Notes: generated by a model from the sequence alone, not told the origin. Counted from the first letter of the stretch, positions 15,465 through 24,485 are shown. The stretch: DNA of 48,501 bases from an uncultured Oscillospiraceae bacterium (GCA_934622035.1 CAKTVG010000023.1:1-48501); one strand, 5' to 3'. Numbers and translations are program-made.

Positions 15465-16906
15465 GAAGCCACCTTGCTTTCCACATAGGCGCGCATCTCC
15501 TCGCGCGCGATGCAGTCGTGGTGCCGCACCGGCTTGCCGGCCAGCTGTGCCAGCGCCGCAGGAACCGGAACGCCGGTTCTTTCGTGCAGCCGCTGCAAAA
15601 GATCAAATTCGTCTCCCACCGTGTCGCCGCCGATGGCCGAGAGCACCGCCGCCGGGAATTTATAGGGCGAGGCCGTGGACAAAACAACCATGGGTGCGCT
15701 GCCCGTATGCCGCTCGGCCGTGTGCCAGGCGACGGCGGTGTGCGTATCCATCAGATAACCCTGCTCCCGCCAAACGCGACCGATCGTCTCCTTCGTCTCC
15801 TCGTCCGTGCAGGAGCCACAGGCAAATTCCTCATGCAGCGCGCGCAGGATTTCCTCGCTCACGCGGTAGACTCCCTGCTCCCTCAGCGCGTTCATGTACG
15901 CCGCGACCTCCGCCGCGCCGCCCGGCGCCAGCAGGAACAGCAGCCGCTCCAGATTACTGGAGACGAGAATGTCCATGGAGGGCGAAAGCGTCTGATAGAA
16001 GGGGCGGCGGCGGTCATAGACGCCGGTAGTCAAAAAGTCCGTCAGAACGTCGTTCCGATTTGACGCGCAGACAAGCCGCCCGACCGGCAGGCCCATCCGT
16101 TTGGCAAAATAGCCTGCCAGAATGTCACCGAAGTTGCCCGTCGGCACCGTATAGTCCACCGGCTCACCTGCGGTGATCCGGCCCATGCGGACCAGATCGG
16201 CATAGGCTTTAAAATAGTATACCACCTGCGGGGCCAGCCGTCCAATATTAATTGAGTTTGCCGAGGAATAACGGACGCCGGAATTTTTCGGCGCACCGGC
16301 GGCGAAAAGCTCCTTCACACCGGCCTGCGCGTCGTCGAAATTCCCGCGCACCGCGCAGACGCAGACATTTTCGCCCTCCTGCGTGACCATCTGCGCCTTC
16401 TGCACCGCGGAGACGCCGTCCGCCGGATAAAACACCAGAATGTGCGTGCCCGGCACATCGCGGAAGCCCTCGAGCGCGGCCTTGCCGGTATCGCCTGAGG
16501 TCGCCGTCAGGATCAGCGTCTTCTCCGTCACGCCCTCCTGCCGCCGCGCGGCCGTAATAAGCTGCGGGAGCATGGAAAGCGCCACATCCTTAAAGGCCGA
16601 GGTCGGCCCGCGAAACAGCTCGAGCACATACCGCCCGCCCACGGGAACAAGGGGCGTCAGATCCTCCGTTTCAAATTTGCCCGCATAGGCGCGGCGAACC
16701 AACTCGCCCATATTCTGAAAATCCGGCAGCAGGAAGGACAAAATCCGCTCCGCCAGCGCCAGCGTATCCAGCTCCAGCGCCGCCCGCCAATCAAAGCCGG
16801 TCAGGCTTCGGCGAATGTACAGGCCGCCATCCGGCGCAAGTCCGCGCAAAACCGCCTCTGTCGAGCTTGCCGTCAGAGAATCGCTCCTCGTGCTTTGATA
16901 ATCCAT
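15452..16906 (-). CDS. thrC: threonine synthase
   Basis: PLP enzyme that converts O-phosphohomoserine to threonine, 484 residues (long class, as in E. coli and fungi). The N-terminus YQSTRSDS and GLAPDGGLYI are typical. PTSAFKDVALSML near 104-116 carries the PLP lysine; GDTGKAAL near 140 is the phosphate-binding region. It is first in the leftward operon thrC-thrB-dapF-HAD. The ribosome binding site is weak (GGTGG). Its promoter overlaps that of the divergent hom operon. Confidence 0.95.
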   Translation of the reverse strand: MDYQSTRSDSLTASSTEAVLRGLAPDGGLYIRRSLTGFDWRAALELDTLALAERILSFLLPDFQNMGELVRRAYAGKFETEDLTPLVPVGGRYVLELFRGPTSAFKDVALSMLPQLITAARRQEGVTEKTLILTATSGDTGKAALEGFRDVPGTHILVFYPADGVSAVQKAQMVTQEGENVCVCAVRGNFDDAQAGVKELFAAGAPKNSGVRYSSANSINIGRLAPQVVYYFKAYADLVRMGRITAGEPVDYTVPTGNFGDILAGYFAKRMGLPVGRLVCASNRNDVLTDFLTTGVYDRRRPFYQTLSPSMDILVSSNLERLLFLLAPGGAAEVAAYMNALREQGVYRVSEEILRALHEEFACGSCTDEETKETIGRVWREQGYLMDTHTAVAWHTAERHTGSAPMVVLSTASPYKFPAAVLSAIGGDTVGDEFDLLQRLHERTGVPVPAALAQLAGKPVRHHDCIAREEMRAYVESKVASWNV

Positions 16907-16928
16907 ACAAAACCACCAATCTTTATTC

Positions 16929-16957
16929 TTGCAATTTTCACAAAACTATGATATACT
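16929..16957 (+). promoter_or_regulatory. SigA-type promoter of the hom-lysC-asd operon
   Basis: TTGCAA (16929-16934), 17-nt spacer, TATACT (16952-16957). Its -10 box overlaps the -10 box of the opposing thrC promoter, so the two polymerases would compete. Confidence 0.72.
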
Positions 16958-16976
16958 GTTTTCCGTAAAAATGCAA
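16948..16976 (-). promoter_or_regulatory. SigA-type promoter of the thrC operon
   Basis: Minus strand TTGCAT (16971-16976), 17-nt spacer, TATCAT (16948-16953). The -35 box runs into the palindrome at 16974-17000. Confidence 0.75.
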
Positions 16977-17000
16977 GTGTTTTTCTCAGAAAAACACTTG
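16974..17000. promoter_or_regulatory. 27-bp palindrome between thrC and hom, candidate operator
   Basis: Two perfect 13-nt arms (CAAGTGTTTTTCT and its complement) flank one C. It touches the thrC -35 box and would also be transcribed as a hairpin in the hom leader, 10 nt before the GGAG. Confidence 0.7.
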
Positions 17001-17026
17001 CCCACAGAAAATGGAGAAACAGACAG

Positions 17027-18187
17027 ATGAGCAACAAGCGAACCCCGATGCGAATCGGCCTGCTCGGCTTCGGCACCGTCGGAGGCGGCGTATACGAATT
17101 TGTCCAGGCGCGGCAGGACATGGAAATCAAATATATTCTCAGCCGCCGGCCCCGGCCGGAGCTTTCCTGCATCGTCACCGCGGACTTTTCGCAGATCGTC
17201 TCGGATCCCGAGGTGGACGTGGTGATCGAGGCCATCGGCGGGCTGCGCCCTGCCTATGACTATGTCGCCGCCGCGCTGCGTGCAGGCAAGCACGTCATCA
17301 CCGCGAACAAGCAGCTCATCGCCGCGCATTACCGTGAGCTTGTGGAGCTTGCGCAGGCGCACGGCGTCGCGCTTCGCTGCTCTGCGGCGGTCGGCGGGGG
17401 TATCCCCTGGCTGCCCAATCTGGAAAAAACGCTGGAGCAGGAGCCGGTCATCCGCATCAGCGGCATCATGAACGGTACTACAAATTATATTCTCGACCGA
17501 ATGCACTGCGACGGCAGCAGCTTCTTTGCCGCCCTGGAGCAGGCGCAGGCGCTCGGCTATGCCGAGGCCGACCCCACACAGGACCTGAACGGCGGCGATA
17601 TCTGCCGCAAGCTCGTTATCTCTGCCAACATTGCATTCGGCTGCGTGCTCGAGGAGAGCGAGGTCGCCGTCATGGGCATTGAATCGCTGCGCGCGCAGGA
17701 CATTTCCGCCTTCCGGCGGATGAATCGCGTCTGCAAGCTCATCGCCGGTGCAAGAAAGCTCGACGGTGCCGTCGCCGCCTATATCGAGCCGGCGCTCTTC
17801 CTTCCCTCCGTCCATGAGGCTGCCGTGCCGGAAAACTTCAACCTCATTTCTCTGACCGGCCAGCACATCGGCAAGCAGAGCTTTTACGGTCAGGGCGCAG
17901 GGCGCTACCCCACGGCATATAATGTCTTGCAGGACTGCGTGGATGTCCGCAACGGCCTGCACCATTTCTATACAAAATCGCTGGCGCCGATGCATGTGGA
18001 CAACAGCAGCATCTGCCGCCCATATTACGTCCGCACCTCCGGCGTGGACCATTGGCTGCAATCCCGTATTGACAAAATTCTGGACTGCGGTATAATAACA
18101 AAGCCCACATCTGTCACGCAAATGCACGCGTGGGCAAAAGAAAGAAAGCAAACGGACGCAGAGTGCTTCTTCGCCTCGCTCCGTTGA
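17027..18187 (+). CDS. hom: homoserine dehydrogenase
   Basis: NAD(P)H-dependent reduction of aspartate semialdehyde to homoserine, 386 residues. Rossmann motif GLLGFGTVGGG near 12-22, the catalytic region KHVITANKQLI near 88-98, and MNGTTNYIL plus YAEADPTQDLNGGD in the substrate domain. The chain stops near 386, without the usual C-terminal ACT domain of about 430-residue enzymes, so threonine feedback may not act on this protein directly. It is the first gene of hom-lysC-asd, 13 nt before lysC. Confidence 0.94.
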   Translation: MSNKRTPMRIGLLGFGTVGGGVYEFVQARQDMEIKYILSRRPRPELSCIVTADFSQIVSDPEVDVVIEAIGGLRPAYDYVAAALRAGKHVITANKQLIAAHYRELVELAQAHGVALRCSAAVGGGIPWLPNLEKTLEQEPVIRISGIMNGTTNYILDRMHCDGSSFFAALEQAQALGYAEADPTQDLNGGDICRKLVISANIAFGCVLEESEVAVMGIESLRAQDISAFRRMNRVCKLIAGARKLDGAVAAYIEPALFLPSVHEAAVPENFNLISLTGQHIGKQSFYGQGAGRYPTAYNVLQDCVDVRNGLHHFYTKSLAPMHVDNSSICRPYYVRTSGVDHWLQSRIDKILDCGIITKPTSVTQMHAWAKERKQTDAECFFASLR

Positions 18188-18200
18188 ACGAGGAAAAGTT

Positions 18201-19514
18201 ATGCTGAAGGTTTTGAAATTTGGCGGTTCGTCCATGGCGGACGCCGGACAATATCGCAAGGTCCGCGAGATCGTGGAATCCGACCCCGCGCGCCGCGTGG
18301 TCGTCGTCTCCGCCGCCGGCAAACGCCGCAGTGACGACACAAAGATCACAGACCTTCTGTATCTGTGCTATGCGCATCTGCAATACGGCGTCTCCGGCGA
18401 GGATATCTATCAAATGATCGTCGACCGCTATTGCTCCATCCGCGACGAGCTGGGGCTGAAGACCGATCTGGAAGGAGAATTCGCCGCTCTGCGGCAGAAG
18501 ATGGTCTCCGGCATCTCTCAGGATGAGCTTGTCTCCCGCGGCGAATACTTCTCCGCCCTGCTCATGGCGGAATATCTCGGCTTCGACTTCATCGATGCCT
18601 CCCGCTGGCTCTATTTCCACTACGACGGCACGATCGATCAGGGCAAATCCTACGCTACCCTGCGCACGCTCGCCAAGGATCGGAACGTCGTCATTCCCGG
18701 CTTCTACGGTCTCATGCCCGACGGCAAGATCCGCACGCTCACCCGCGGCGGCTCCGACATCACCGGTGCGCTGGCCGCTGCCGCGCTGGACGCCGACGTC
18801 TATGAAAACTGGACGGATGTCTCCGGCATCCTGATGGCGGATCCGCGCATTGTCGATCACCCCAAGACCATTGACCGCGCGACCTACTCCGAGCTGCGCC
18901 AGCTCAGCTACAGCGGCGCGCAGGTGCTGCACGAAATGACGGTCTTCCCCGTCCGCGAGAAGAACATCCCCCTGAACATCCGCAACACCAACGAGCCGAA
19001 CCATCCCGGTACGCTGATCTCCGACGATTTCATTGAACCGCGCAATACCCAGCGCTTTATCACCGGCATCGCCGGAAAATGCGATTTTTCCATCATCACC
19101 ATCTCGAAAAAGGGTCTGTCCGGCTCCACCGGCACGCTGCGGACCATTCTCGGCGTGATCGAAAAGAACAGCGTTTCCATCTGCTATACGCCCTCCGGCA
19201 TCGACTGCGTCTCTCTGGCCATGCCGACGGAAAAGCTCTCTCCCCACCTTTACACCATCGTAGACGAGATTCGCTCCGAGGTCAAGCCCGACAGCATCAA
19301 GGTCACGGACAACATCGCCATCGTCGCCGTCGTCGGCAGAAAAATGGCCTTCCGCGCCGGTACCTCCGGCAAGATCTTCGCCGCACTGGGCCAGCACGGC
19401 ATCAATATCCGCATGATCTCCCAGGGTCCGGAGGAGCTGAACATCATCATCGGCGTGGACAACAAGGACTATGCCGAAACCATCCGCGTTCTGTATAACG
19501 CATTTGTGAAATAG
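18201..19514 (+). CDS. lysC: aspartate kinase
   Basis: Phosphorylates aspartate, the entry step to lysine, threonine and methionine. 437 residues: catalytic KFGGSSMAD at 5-13 and RGGSDITGALAAAAL near 183, then two tandem ACT domains from about residue 295 (ITISKKGLSGSTGTLRTILG, then IAIVAVVGRKMAFRAGTSGK), expected to bind lysine or threonine for feedback. It sits between hom and asd with gaps of 13 and 9 nt. It holds the clear allosteric module of this operon. Confidence 0.95.
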   Translation: MLKVLKFGGSSMADAGQYRKVREIVESDPARRVVVVSAAGKRRSDDTKITDLLYLCYAHLQYGVSGEDIYQMIVDRYCSIRDELGLKTDLEGEFAALRQKMVSGISQDELVSRGEYFSALLMAEYLGFDFIDASRWLYFHYDGTIDQGKSYATLRTLAKDRNVVIPGFYGLMPDGKIRTLTRGGSDITGALAAAALDADVYENWTDVSGILMADPRIVDHPKTIDRATYSELRQLSYSGAQVLHEMTVFPVREKNIPLNIRNTNEPNHPGTLISDDFIEPRNTQRFITGIAGKCDFSIITISKKGLSGSTGTLRTILGVIEKNSVSICYTPSGIDCVSLAMPTEKLSPHLYTIVDEIRSEVKPDSIKVTDNIAIVAVVGRKMAFRAGTSGKIFAALGQHGINIRMISQGPEELNIIIGVDNKDYAETIRVLYNAFVK

Positions 19515-19523
19515 GAGGTTCCT

Positions 19524-20531
19524 ATGAAAGAATATAAGGTCGCCATTCTCGGCGCCACCGGCGCCGTCGGCAGAGAAATGATGAAAATTCTGGCCGAGCG
19601 CAAGTTTCCCATCTCCGAGCTGCACCTGCTGGCCAGCAAGCGCAGCGCAGGCAAGGTCGTGGAATGGTGCGGCAAGCCCGTTATGATCGAGGAAGCCTGC
19701 GACGCTGCCTTCGAGGGCATGGACATCGTCCTCGGCGCAGCGGAAAACGACATTGCAAAGCAGTTCGCCCCGGCCATTGTCAAGGCAGGCGCGGTGTTTG
19801 TCGATAACTCCTCCGCCTTCCGGCTCGACCCGAAGGTGCCGCTGATCGTCCCGGAGATCAACCCCGAGGATGCAAAGCTGCATCAGGGCATCATCTCCAA
19901 CCCCAATTGCTCTACCATCATCACCGTGACGGCGGTCAACGCCCTCAACGCCATTGCCCCCATCCGTTCCATGGTCTGCTCGACCTATCAGGCCGTTTCC
20001 GGCGCAGGCGCGGGCGGCCCTCTGGAGCTGGCGCAGGAGGTCGAGGCACTGCGCACCGGCGCAGCCGTCGAGCCGAAGGTCTTCTCGCACCAGATCGCCT
20101 ATAACCTGATCCCGCAGATCGGCGGTGAGCAGTTTGAGGGCTATACCAGCGAGGAAATGAAGATGCAGAACGAAGGCCGCAAGATCATGCACCTGCCCGA
20201 GCTGCGCGTCACCTGCACCTGCGTCCGCGTTCCCGTCGTCCGCAGCCACTCCATCTCCGCCACACTGCATTTTGACCGTCCCGTCTCCGTTAAGGAGGCG
20301 CGCGCAGCCATTGCCAAGGCGCCCGGCTGCCGCCTCGTGGACGATCTGAAAAACAAGCAGTATCCCATGCCGCTGGACACCTCTGACCAGGACCTCGTCT
20401 TCGTCGGCCGCATCCGCCCCGACCTCACGGACGACAACGGCCTGACGCTCTGGTGCTGCGGCGACCAGGTCCGCAAGGGCGCGGCGACCAACGCCGTGCA
20501 GATTGCCGAGCTGCTCATCGAAAAAGACTGA
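19524..20531 (+). CDS. asd: aspartate-semialdehyde dehydrogenase
   Basis: NADPH-dependent reduction of aspartyl phosphate to aspartate semialdehyde, the branch point for hom and the lysine pathway. 335 residues. The N-terminal LGATGAVGREM (9-19) binds the nucleotide; the catalytic cysteine lies in ISNPNCSTI near 124-132; RVPVVRSHS near 237 is the substrate arginine/histidine region. AGGAGG precedes the ATG. Last gene of the operon, followed by a terminator. Confidence 0.96.
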   Translation: MKEYKVAILGATGAVGREMMKILAERKFPISELHLLASKRSAGKVVEWCGKPVMIEEACDAAFEGMDIVLGAAENDIAKQFAPAIVKAGAVFVDNSSAFRLDPKVPLIVPEINPEDAKLHQGIISNPNCSTIITVTAVNALNAIAPIRSMVCSTYQAVSGAGAGGPLELAQEVEALRTGAAVEPKVFSHQIAYNLIPQIGGEQFEGYTSEEMKMQNEGRKIMHLPELRVTCTCVRVPVVRSHSISATLHFDRPVSVKEARAAIAKAPGCRLVDDLKNKQYPMPLDTSDQDLVFVGRIRPDLTDDNGLTLWCCGDQVRKGAATNAVQIAELLIEKD

Positions 20532-20545
20532 ATCGCACTTTTTAC

Positions 20546-20584
20546 CGCAAAGCTCTGACCTCCGCCAAAGCTTTGCGTTTTTTT
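20546..20584 (+). terminator. terminator after asd
   Basis: A 9-bp stem CGCAAAGCT/AGCTTTGCG (20546-20554 with 20569-20577) followed by seven T. Confidence 0.9.
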
Positions 20585-20640
20585 ACCCAATTGTGAATCC
20601 TCGCAAAGCGCGAACAAAATCATACATGGAGGTACCCATC

Positions 20641-21969
20641 ATGAAAAAACATCTGGCACTCCTGCTGGCGCTCTGCCTCTGTCTCTGCATGGCCGCCTGC
20701 GGCGGCGATGACATTGCCGGCGCGGACTGGCGCACGACGGGCGTGGTCGATGCCCGCGGCACGATCACGCAGAACGGCGAAAGGGTGGACGTGTGTGTCT
20801 GCATCAAGCCGGACAGCGCGGCATTCTACCGCGACACTGAGACGCAGGTGCTCTTTGACAGCGTCTCCTTCCCGCAGTCCTTCTCCGACGCCGATCAGGC
20901 CTTTGCAAGCATCAGCTTCGACGACATCACCGGCGACGGCGAGAGCGACGTGGTCGTCGATCTGACCCATGAGGACATGAGCTGCACGCACATGGTCTGG
21001 TTCTGGGACGCGCAGGAGCGCTATGTCTTCCAGCCGGACTACTCCTATTTCCACCGGAACGATGTGCAGACCGAGCCGCCGCTGGATTGCTACGCTGACC
21101 CGTACATCGGCCTTTGGAAATACACCGATCTGGATCGCTGGCTGCGGATCAACAGCGACGGAACCTGGGAATTTCTCAACAGCGAGGGCGGCGTGCTCGA
21201 TTCCGGCACGCTTCTCATCGACGAGAACGGTCTGGAGCTGCAATATGAGAGCGGCGATCTTCTGTGGCTGGAGCCTTCGGAGGACGGTTCGCTGATCGAC
21301 CGCGCGAACGAGGGCGTTCTGGTGCGGCTGGACTCGGACGAGATCAGCGCAACGCCCGCCTTCCAATCCCTCGGCGTTGATTTCTGCTCCATGGACAGCG
21401 GCACGCATCTTCTGGAAAACGGTGTCGTCAGCTTCACGGACGACGGCAGCGTCTTCACACGCGGCGACTGCTACTGGGAGGTCAGCAAGGTCGGAGATTA
21501 CACGCACGACGGCCTGCGCGAGATCGAATTCACCGCCTACTGCTACGTCCCTCACGGCGCGCTGCCGGATCTTGCCAACCCGTTTATTTATTCCACTACC
21601 TCGGAGCTGTACGATTCCTACAGCGGCATGTGGCTGACCGCCTCCTCTTCGTTTCAGGAAAGCGAACGCGCGGACAATCACTATCTGCACACCGTCGAAT
21701 GGCAGGGCGAGCGCTACGACATCGAGTTCTTCTATTCCACGCAGTGGGAGGAGTATGTGGACGACTGGCGCGCCGTACTCACCAAGAGCTACATTGTCTA
21801 TCTTCCCGAGGAATATGACGGCTTGATCTTCGCCGCCCTCGCGGAGCCGGACAATTTCGAGGACGAGCAGCGGCGGCAGATTCTCGACACGATCTGCCCG
21901 GAGGCAAGCATCCTAACCTGCGATACGGTCGATCCCTACAGCAATCTCTATTTCACCATCTGTGAATAA
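20641..21969 (+). CDS. lipoprotein of unknown function
   Basis: A 442-residue secreted lipoprotein that I do not recognise. MKKHLALLLALCLCLCMAAC gives a signal peptide with lipobox and lipidated Cys20. The mature protein is acidic and Trp/Tyr-rich. Residues around 92-106 (DDITGDGESDVVVDL) form an Asp/Gly loop like calcium-binding FG-GAP or EF-hand loops, and a weaker copy (YTHDGLREIEFT) lies near 285. IGLWKYTDLDRWLRINSDG near 160 looks like one strand set of a lipocalin-like domain. GGAGGT is 6 nt before the ATG. It follows asd but behind a terminator. Confidence 0.75.
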   Translation: MKKHLALLLALCLCLCMAACGGDDIAGADWRTTGVVDARGTITQNGERVDVCVCIKPDSAAFYRDTETQVLFDSVSFPQSFSDADQAFASISFDDITGDGESDVVVDLTHEDMSCTHMVWFWDAQERYVFQPDYSYFHRNDVQTEPPLDCYADPYIGLWKYTDLDRWLRINSDGTWEFLNSEGGVLDSGTLLIDENGLELQYESGDLLWLEPSEDGSLIDRANEGVLVRLDSDEISATPAFQSLGVDFCSMDSGTHLLENGVVSFTDDGSVFTRGDCYWEVSKVGDYTHDGLREIEFTAYCYVPHGALPDLANPFIYSTTSELYDSYSGMWLTASSSFQESERADNHYLHTVEWQGERYDIEFFYSTQWEEYVDDWRAVLTKSYIVYLPEEYDGLIFAALAEPDNFEDEQRRQILDTICPEASILTCDTVDPYSNLYFTICE

Positions 21970-21975
21970 CACGGC

Positions 21976-22003
21976 AGCGCCGCCGAATAAATTCGGCGGC
22001 GCT
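21976..22003 (+). terminator. hairpin after the lipoprotein gene
   Basis: A 13-bp stem AGCGCCGCCGAAT/ATTCGGCGGCGCT around a two-base spacer. No clear T-run follows (GAAATGATATATTT), so efficiency is uncertain. Confidence 0.6.
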
Positions 22004-22023
22004 GAAATGATATATTTCGGGGC

Positions 22024-22052
22024 TTGACAAGAGTCCCATTTCGGACTATAAT
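22024..22052 (+). promoter_or_regulatory. full-consensus SigA promoter of the marR-MATE operon
   Basis: TTGACA (22024-22029), 17-nt spacer, TATAAT (22047-22052): both boxes are exact consensus, which implies strong expression when not repressed. Confidence 0.9.
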
Positions 22053-22078
22053 CTCCAGAAGTCCGAAATGGGACTCTT
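22029..22078. promoter_or_regulatory. twin operator for the MarR-family repressor
   Basis: A 19-bp perfect inverted repeat (22029-22047 and 22060-22078). Each arm is itself a dyad: AGTCC-6 nt-GGACT at 22032-22047 and at 22060-22075. One copy fills the spacer between -35 and -10, the other covers the start of transcription. Size and placement are classic for MarR autorepression. Confidence 0.8.
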
Positions 22079-22095
22079 ATTTTCTGGAGGTTACC

Positions 22096-22533
22096 ATGAA
22101 CACCGGTTATTTTATCGACCAGCTTGACCAGCAGTTCAAGCAGCAGGATGCCATTTATCACAGCGCAGCCGTAAAATGCGGCCTTTCCGACAGCGCAATG
22201 TGGGTTTTGTACGTCGTCTCGGAATCGGAAAAGGACTGCACGCAGCAGGAGCTGTGCCGCCAGTGCTTTTTCGCCAAGCAGACCGTCAACAACGCCATCG
22301 CCGGCCTTGTTAAGGGCGGTTTCATGCAGCTGGAGGTTCTCCCCGGCACCCGCAACCAAAAAAGAATTCTGCTCACGGCGCAGGGCCGTGCGCTTGCGGC
22401 GAAAACCACGGCGCGCATCCGCGGCGCCGAGCTCCGCGCTTATGACTCGCTGGGCGAAGAGGAGCTGCAAGCCTGCCTGCGCAGCATGCAGAAGCTCACC
22501 GCCGCTCTGCGCTCTGAGATTGAGAATCTATAA
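22096..22533 (+). CDS. MarR-family transcriptional regulator
   Basis: A 145-residue DNA-binding repressor with the MarR winged-helix plan: dimerisation helices at both ends, recognition helix in FFAKQTVNNAIAGLVKGGF (near 56-74), and the beta wing at LPGTRNQKRILLTAQG. Start ATG 22096 with GGAGG 5 nt upstream. It is 11 nt before the MATE gene and behind the consensus promoter with twin dyads, so it probably represses itself and the exporter and is released by a transported compound. Confidence 0.92.
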   Translation: MNTGYFIDQLDQQFKQQDAIYHSAAVKCGLSDSAMWVLYVVSESEKDCTQQELCRQCFFAKQTVNNAIAGLVKGGFMQLEVLPGTRNQKRILLTAQGRALAAKTTARIRGAELRAYDSLGEEELQACLRSMQKLTAALRSEIENL

Positions 22534-22544
22534 AGGAGTTATCC

Positions 22545-23876
22545 ATGAAAATCCAGCTCTCCGATCACTTTACCTACGGCCGTCTGCTGCGCTTCACGCT
22601 GCCGTCCATTCTGATGATGATCTTCATCTCCATCTATGGCATGGTGGACGGCTATTTTGTCTCCAACTTCGTCGGCAAAACGGCCTTTGCCTCCGTAAAT
22701 CTCATCATTCCCTATCTGCAAATCATCGGCGGCGTCGGCGCCATGCTCGGCGTGGGCGGCAGCGCACTGGTCGCCAAGACGCTCGGCGAGGGCGATATTC
22801 CCCGTGCCCGGCGCTACTTCACCATGATGATGTACCTGATGCTCGGCACCAGTCTCTTCTTCACGGTGCTCGGCATCGCCGTGCTGCGGCCCGTCGCCTA
22901 CCTCTTTGGCGCAACGGACGCGATGATCGACGATTGCATGATCTACGGCACGATCTGTCTGATCTTCACCACCGCGCTTCAGGCACAATACACCTTCCAG
23001 AGCTACCTCGTCGTCGCAGAAAAACCGAAGTTCGCGCTTGTGGTCGTCATTCTGGCCGGCTGCACCAACATGGTGCTCGATTACCTCTTCATGGCCGTGC
23101 TGAAGCTCGGCGTTGCAGGCGCGGCGCTCGCAACCGGCCTGAGTCAGTGCGTCGGCGGCATTGTTCCCCTTGTCTGGTTCCTCAGCAAGCGCAACACCTC
23201 CGCTCTGCGCTTTGCCAAAACCAAATTTGAAGCCTGGCCCATGCTGAAGGCCTGCGCGAACGGCTCTTCCGAGATGATGAGCAGCGTTTCCGCCTCCGTT
23301 ACCGGCATTCTCTATAATCTCCAGCTCATGAAATACGCCGGAGAGGACGGTGTCGCCGCCTATGGTGTCGTGATGTACGCCGCCTTCATCTTTATCGGCA
23401 TCTATGCCGGATATTCCTCCGGCAGTTCCCCCATTACGGGCTACCACTACGGTGCGGGCAACCACAGGGAAATGAAAAACGTCCTGAAAAAGAGCCTGAT
23501 TCTTCTGTCCTGCACCGCCGTGGTTCTGACCGTCGCCGCCATCGCGCTGGCGCGGCCGATCGCCTCCCTTTTCGTCGGCTACGACAAGGAGCTGCTTGAG
23601 ATCACCGTCCACGCCTTCACCATCTGCGCTCTGCCCTTCTTTGTGATGTGGTTCAACGTCTATGCCTCCTCCTTCTTCACCGCGCTCAACGACGGCGGCG
23701 TGTCCGCTGCAATCTCCTTCCTGCGGTCGCTGGTGCTGCCCGTTGCCGCCATCATCGTGCTGCCGCTGATCTGGCAGCTGGACGGCGCGTGGTACGCGCT
23801 GGCCGGAAGCGAAACTGCAAGCATCTTCATCTCCCTGACTTTCCTGCTGGCAAAGCGGAAAAAATACGGATATTGA
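22545..23876 (+). CDS. MATE-family multidrug exporter, regulated by MarR
   Basis: Cation-coupled efflux protein of the inner membrane, 443 residues with 12 predicted helices in two homologous halves. The conserved segment GVGGSALVAKTLGEGD lies near 69-84 and its counterpart GYSSGSSPITGYHYGAGN near 288-305. Co-transcribed with the MarR gene (AAAGGAG between them). Substrate unknown; likely toxic amphiphiles or dyes. Confidence 0.92.
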   Translation: MKIQLSDHFTYGRLLRFTLPSILMMIFISIYGMVDGYFVSNFVGKTAFASVNLIIPYLQIIGGVGAMLGVGGSALVAKTLGEGDIPRARRYFTMMMYLMLGTSLFFTVLGIAVLRPVAYLFGATDAMIDDCMIYGTICLIFTTALQAQYTFQSYLVVAEKPKFALVVVILAGCTNMVLDYLFMAVLKLGVAGAALATGLSQCVGGIVPLVWFLSKRNTSALRFAKTKFEAWPMLKACANGSSEMMSSVSASVTGILYNLQLMKYAGEDGVAAYGVVMYAAFIFIGIYAGYSSGSSPITGYHYGAGNHREMKNVLKKSLILLSCTAVVLTVAAIALARPIASLFVGYDKELLEITVHAFTICALPFFVMWFNVYASSFFTALNDGGVSAAISFLRSLVLPVAAIIVLPLIWQLDGAWYALAGSETASIFISLTFLLAKRKKYGY

Positions 23877-23882
23877 TACAAA

Positions 23883-23910
23883 AAGGCGGCTGGAAACCTC
23901 CAGCCGCCTT
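23883..23910 (-). terminator. terminator between the MATE and queH genes
   Basis: An 11-bp stem AAGGCGGCTGG/CCAGCCGCCTT with a 6-nt loop. The minus-strand product ends in CCTTTTTGT, so it is best for queH; it may also stop the MATE transcript. Confidence 0.82.
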
Positions 23911-23914
23911 AATA

Positions 23915-24460
23915 TTATCGGATAATCTGGTTTGGCTTGCGGTAGCGCTCCTCCTCGGAAAAGACGCAGCCGCAGTATTTCTGAATGTACATGCCCAGCT
24001 CCCGTGCGCGCTCCTGTCCGGCGCGGAAATAAGGACGGAAATCGCGGTAGAGAAACGCCACGCCATACTCTGCGGCGGCACGCTCGGCCACCTCGCGCAG
24101 CAGCTCGTGGTTCTGATAGGGGCTGATAAACAACGAAGAGGTAAAGCTGTCAAAGCCGCCCTCCTGCGCCATCTGCGCCGCGGCAAACAGCCGCATTTCG
24201 TAGCACTTCACGCAGCGCCCGGAGATATCCTCCGCCACCGCACGGACAAAGGGCCGCAGCGCATACTCATCGCGCTCCAGCAGTGGCAGCTCCACGGTTT
24301 TCGCGTATTCACGCAGGCAGTTGCGGCGGCTGCGGTATTCCGTGAAGGGATGGATATTCGGATTGTACCAGAAGCCCGTCAGCTCATAGCCGTCCGTGCG
24401 CAGCACATCGATGCACTGGTTGGCGCAGGGTGCGCAGCAGATATGCAGCAGCGTTTTCAT
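23915..24460 (-). CDS. queH: epoxyqueuosine reductase QueH
   Basis: Reduces epoxyqueuosine to queuosine in tRNA, the cobalamin-independent alternative to QueG. 181 residues (DUF208 family). The N-terminal HICCAPCANQC supplies the first metal/redox cysteines; RCVKCYEMR near 82 and YCGCVFSEEER near 162 supply the others, for an iron-sulfur cluster and a mononuclear iron site. Monocistronic with its own promoter and terminator; convergent with the MATE gene. Confidence 0.93.
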   Translation of the reverse strand: MKTLLHICCAPCANQCIDVLRTDGYELTGFWYNPNIHPFTEYRSRRNCLREYAKTVELPLLERDEYALRPFVRAVAEDISGRCVKCYEMRLFAAAQMAQEGGFDSFTSSLFISPYQNHELLREVAERAAAEYGVAFLYRDFRPYFRAGQERARELGMYIQKYCGCVFSEEERYRKPNQIIR

Positions 24461-24485
24461 AAGAATGCCCCCTTTTTGGATTTTT

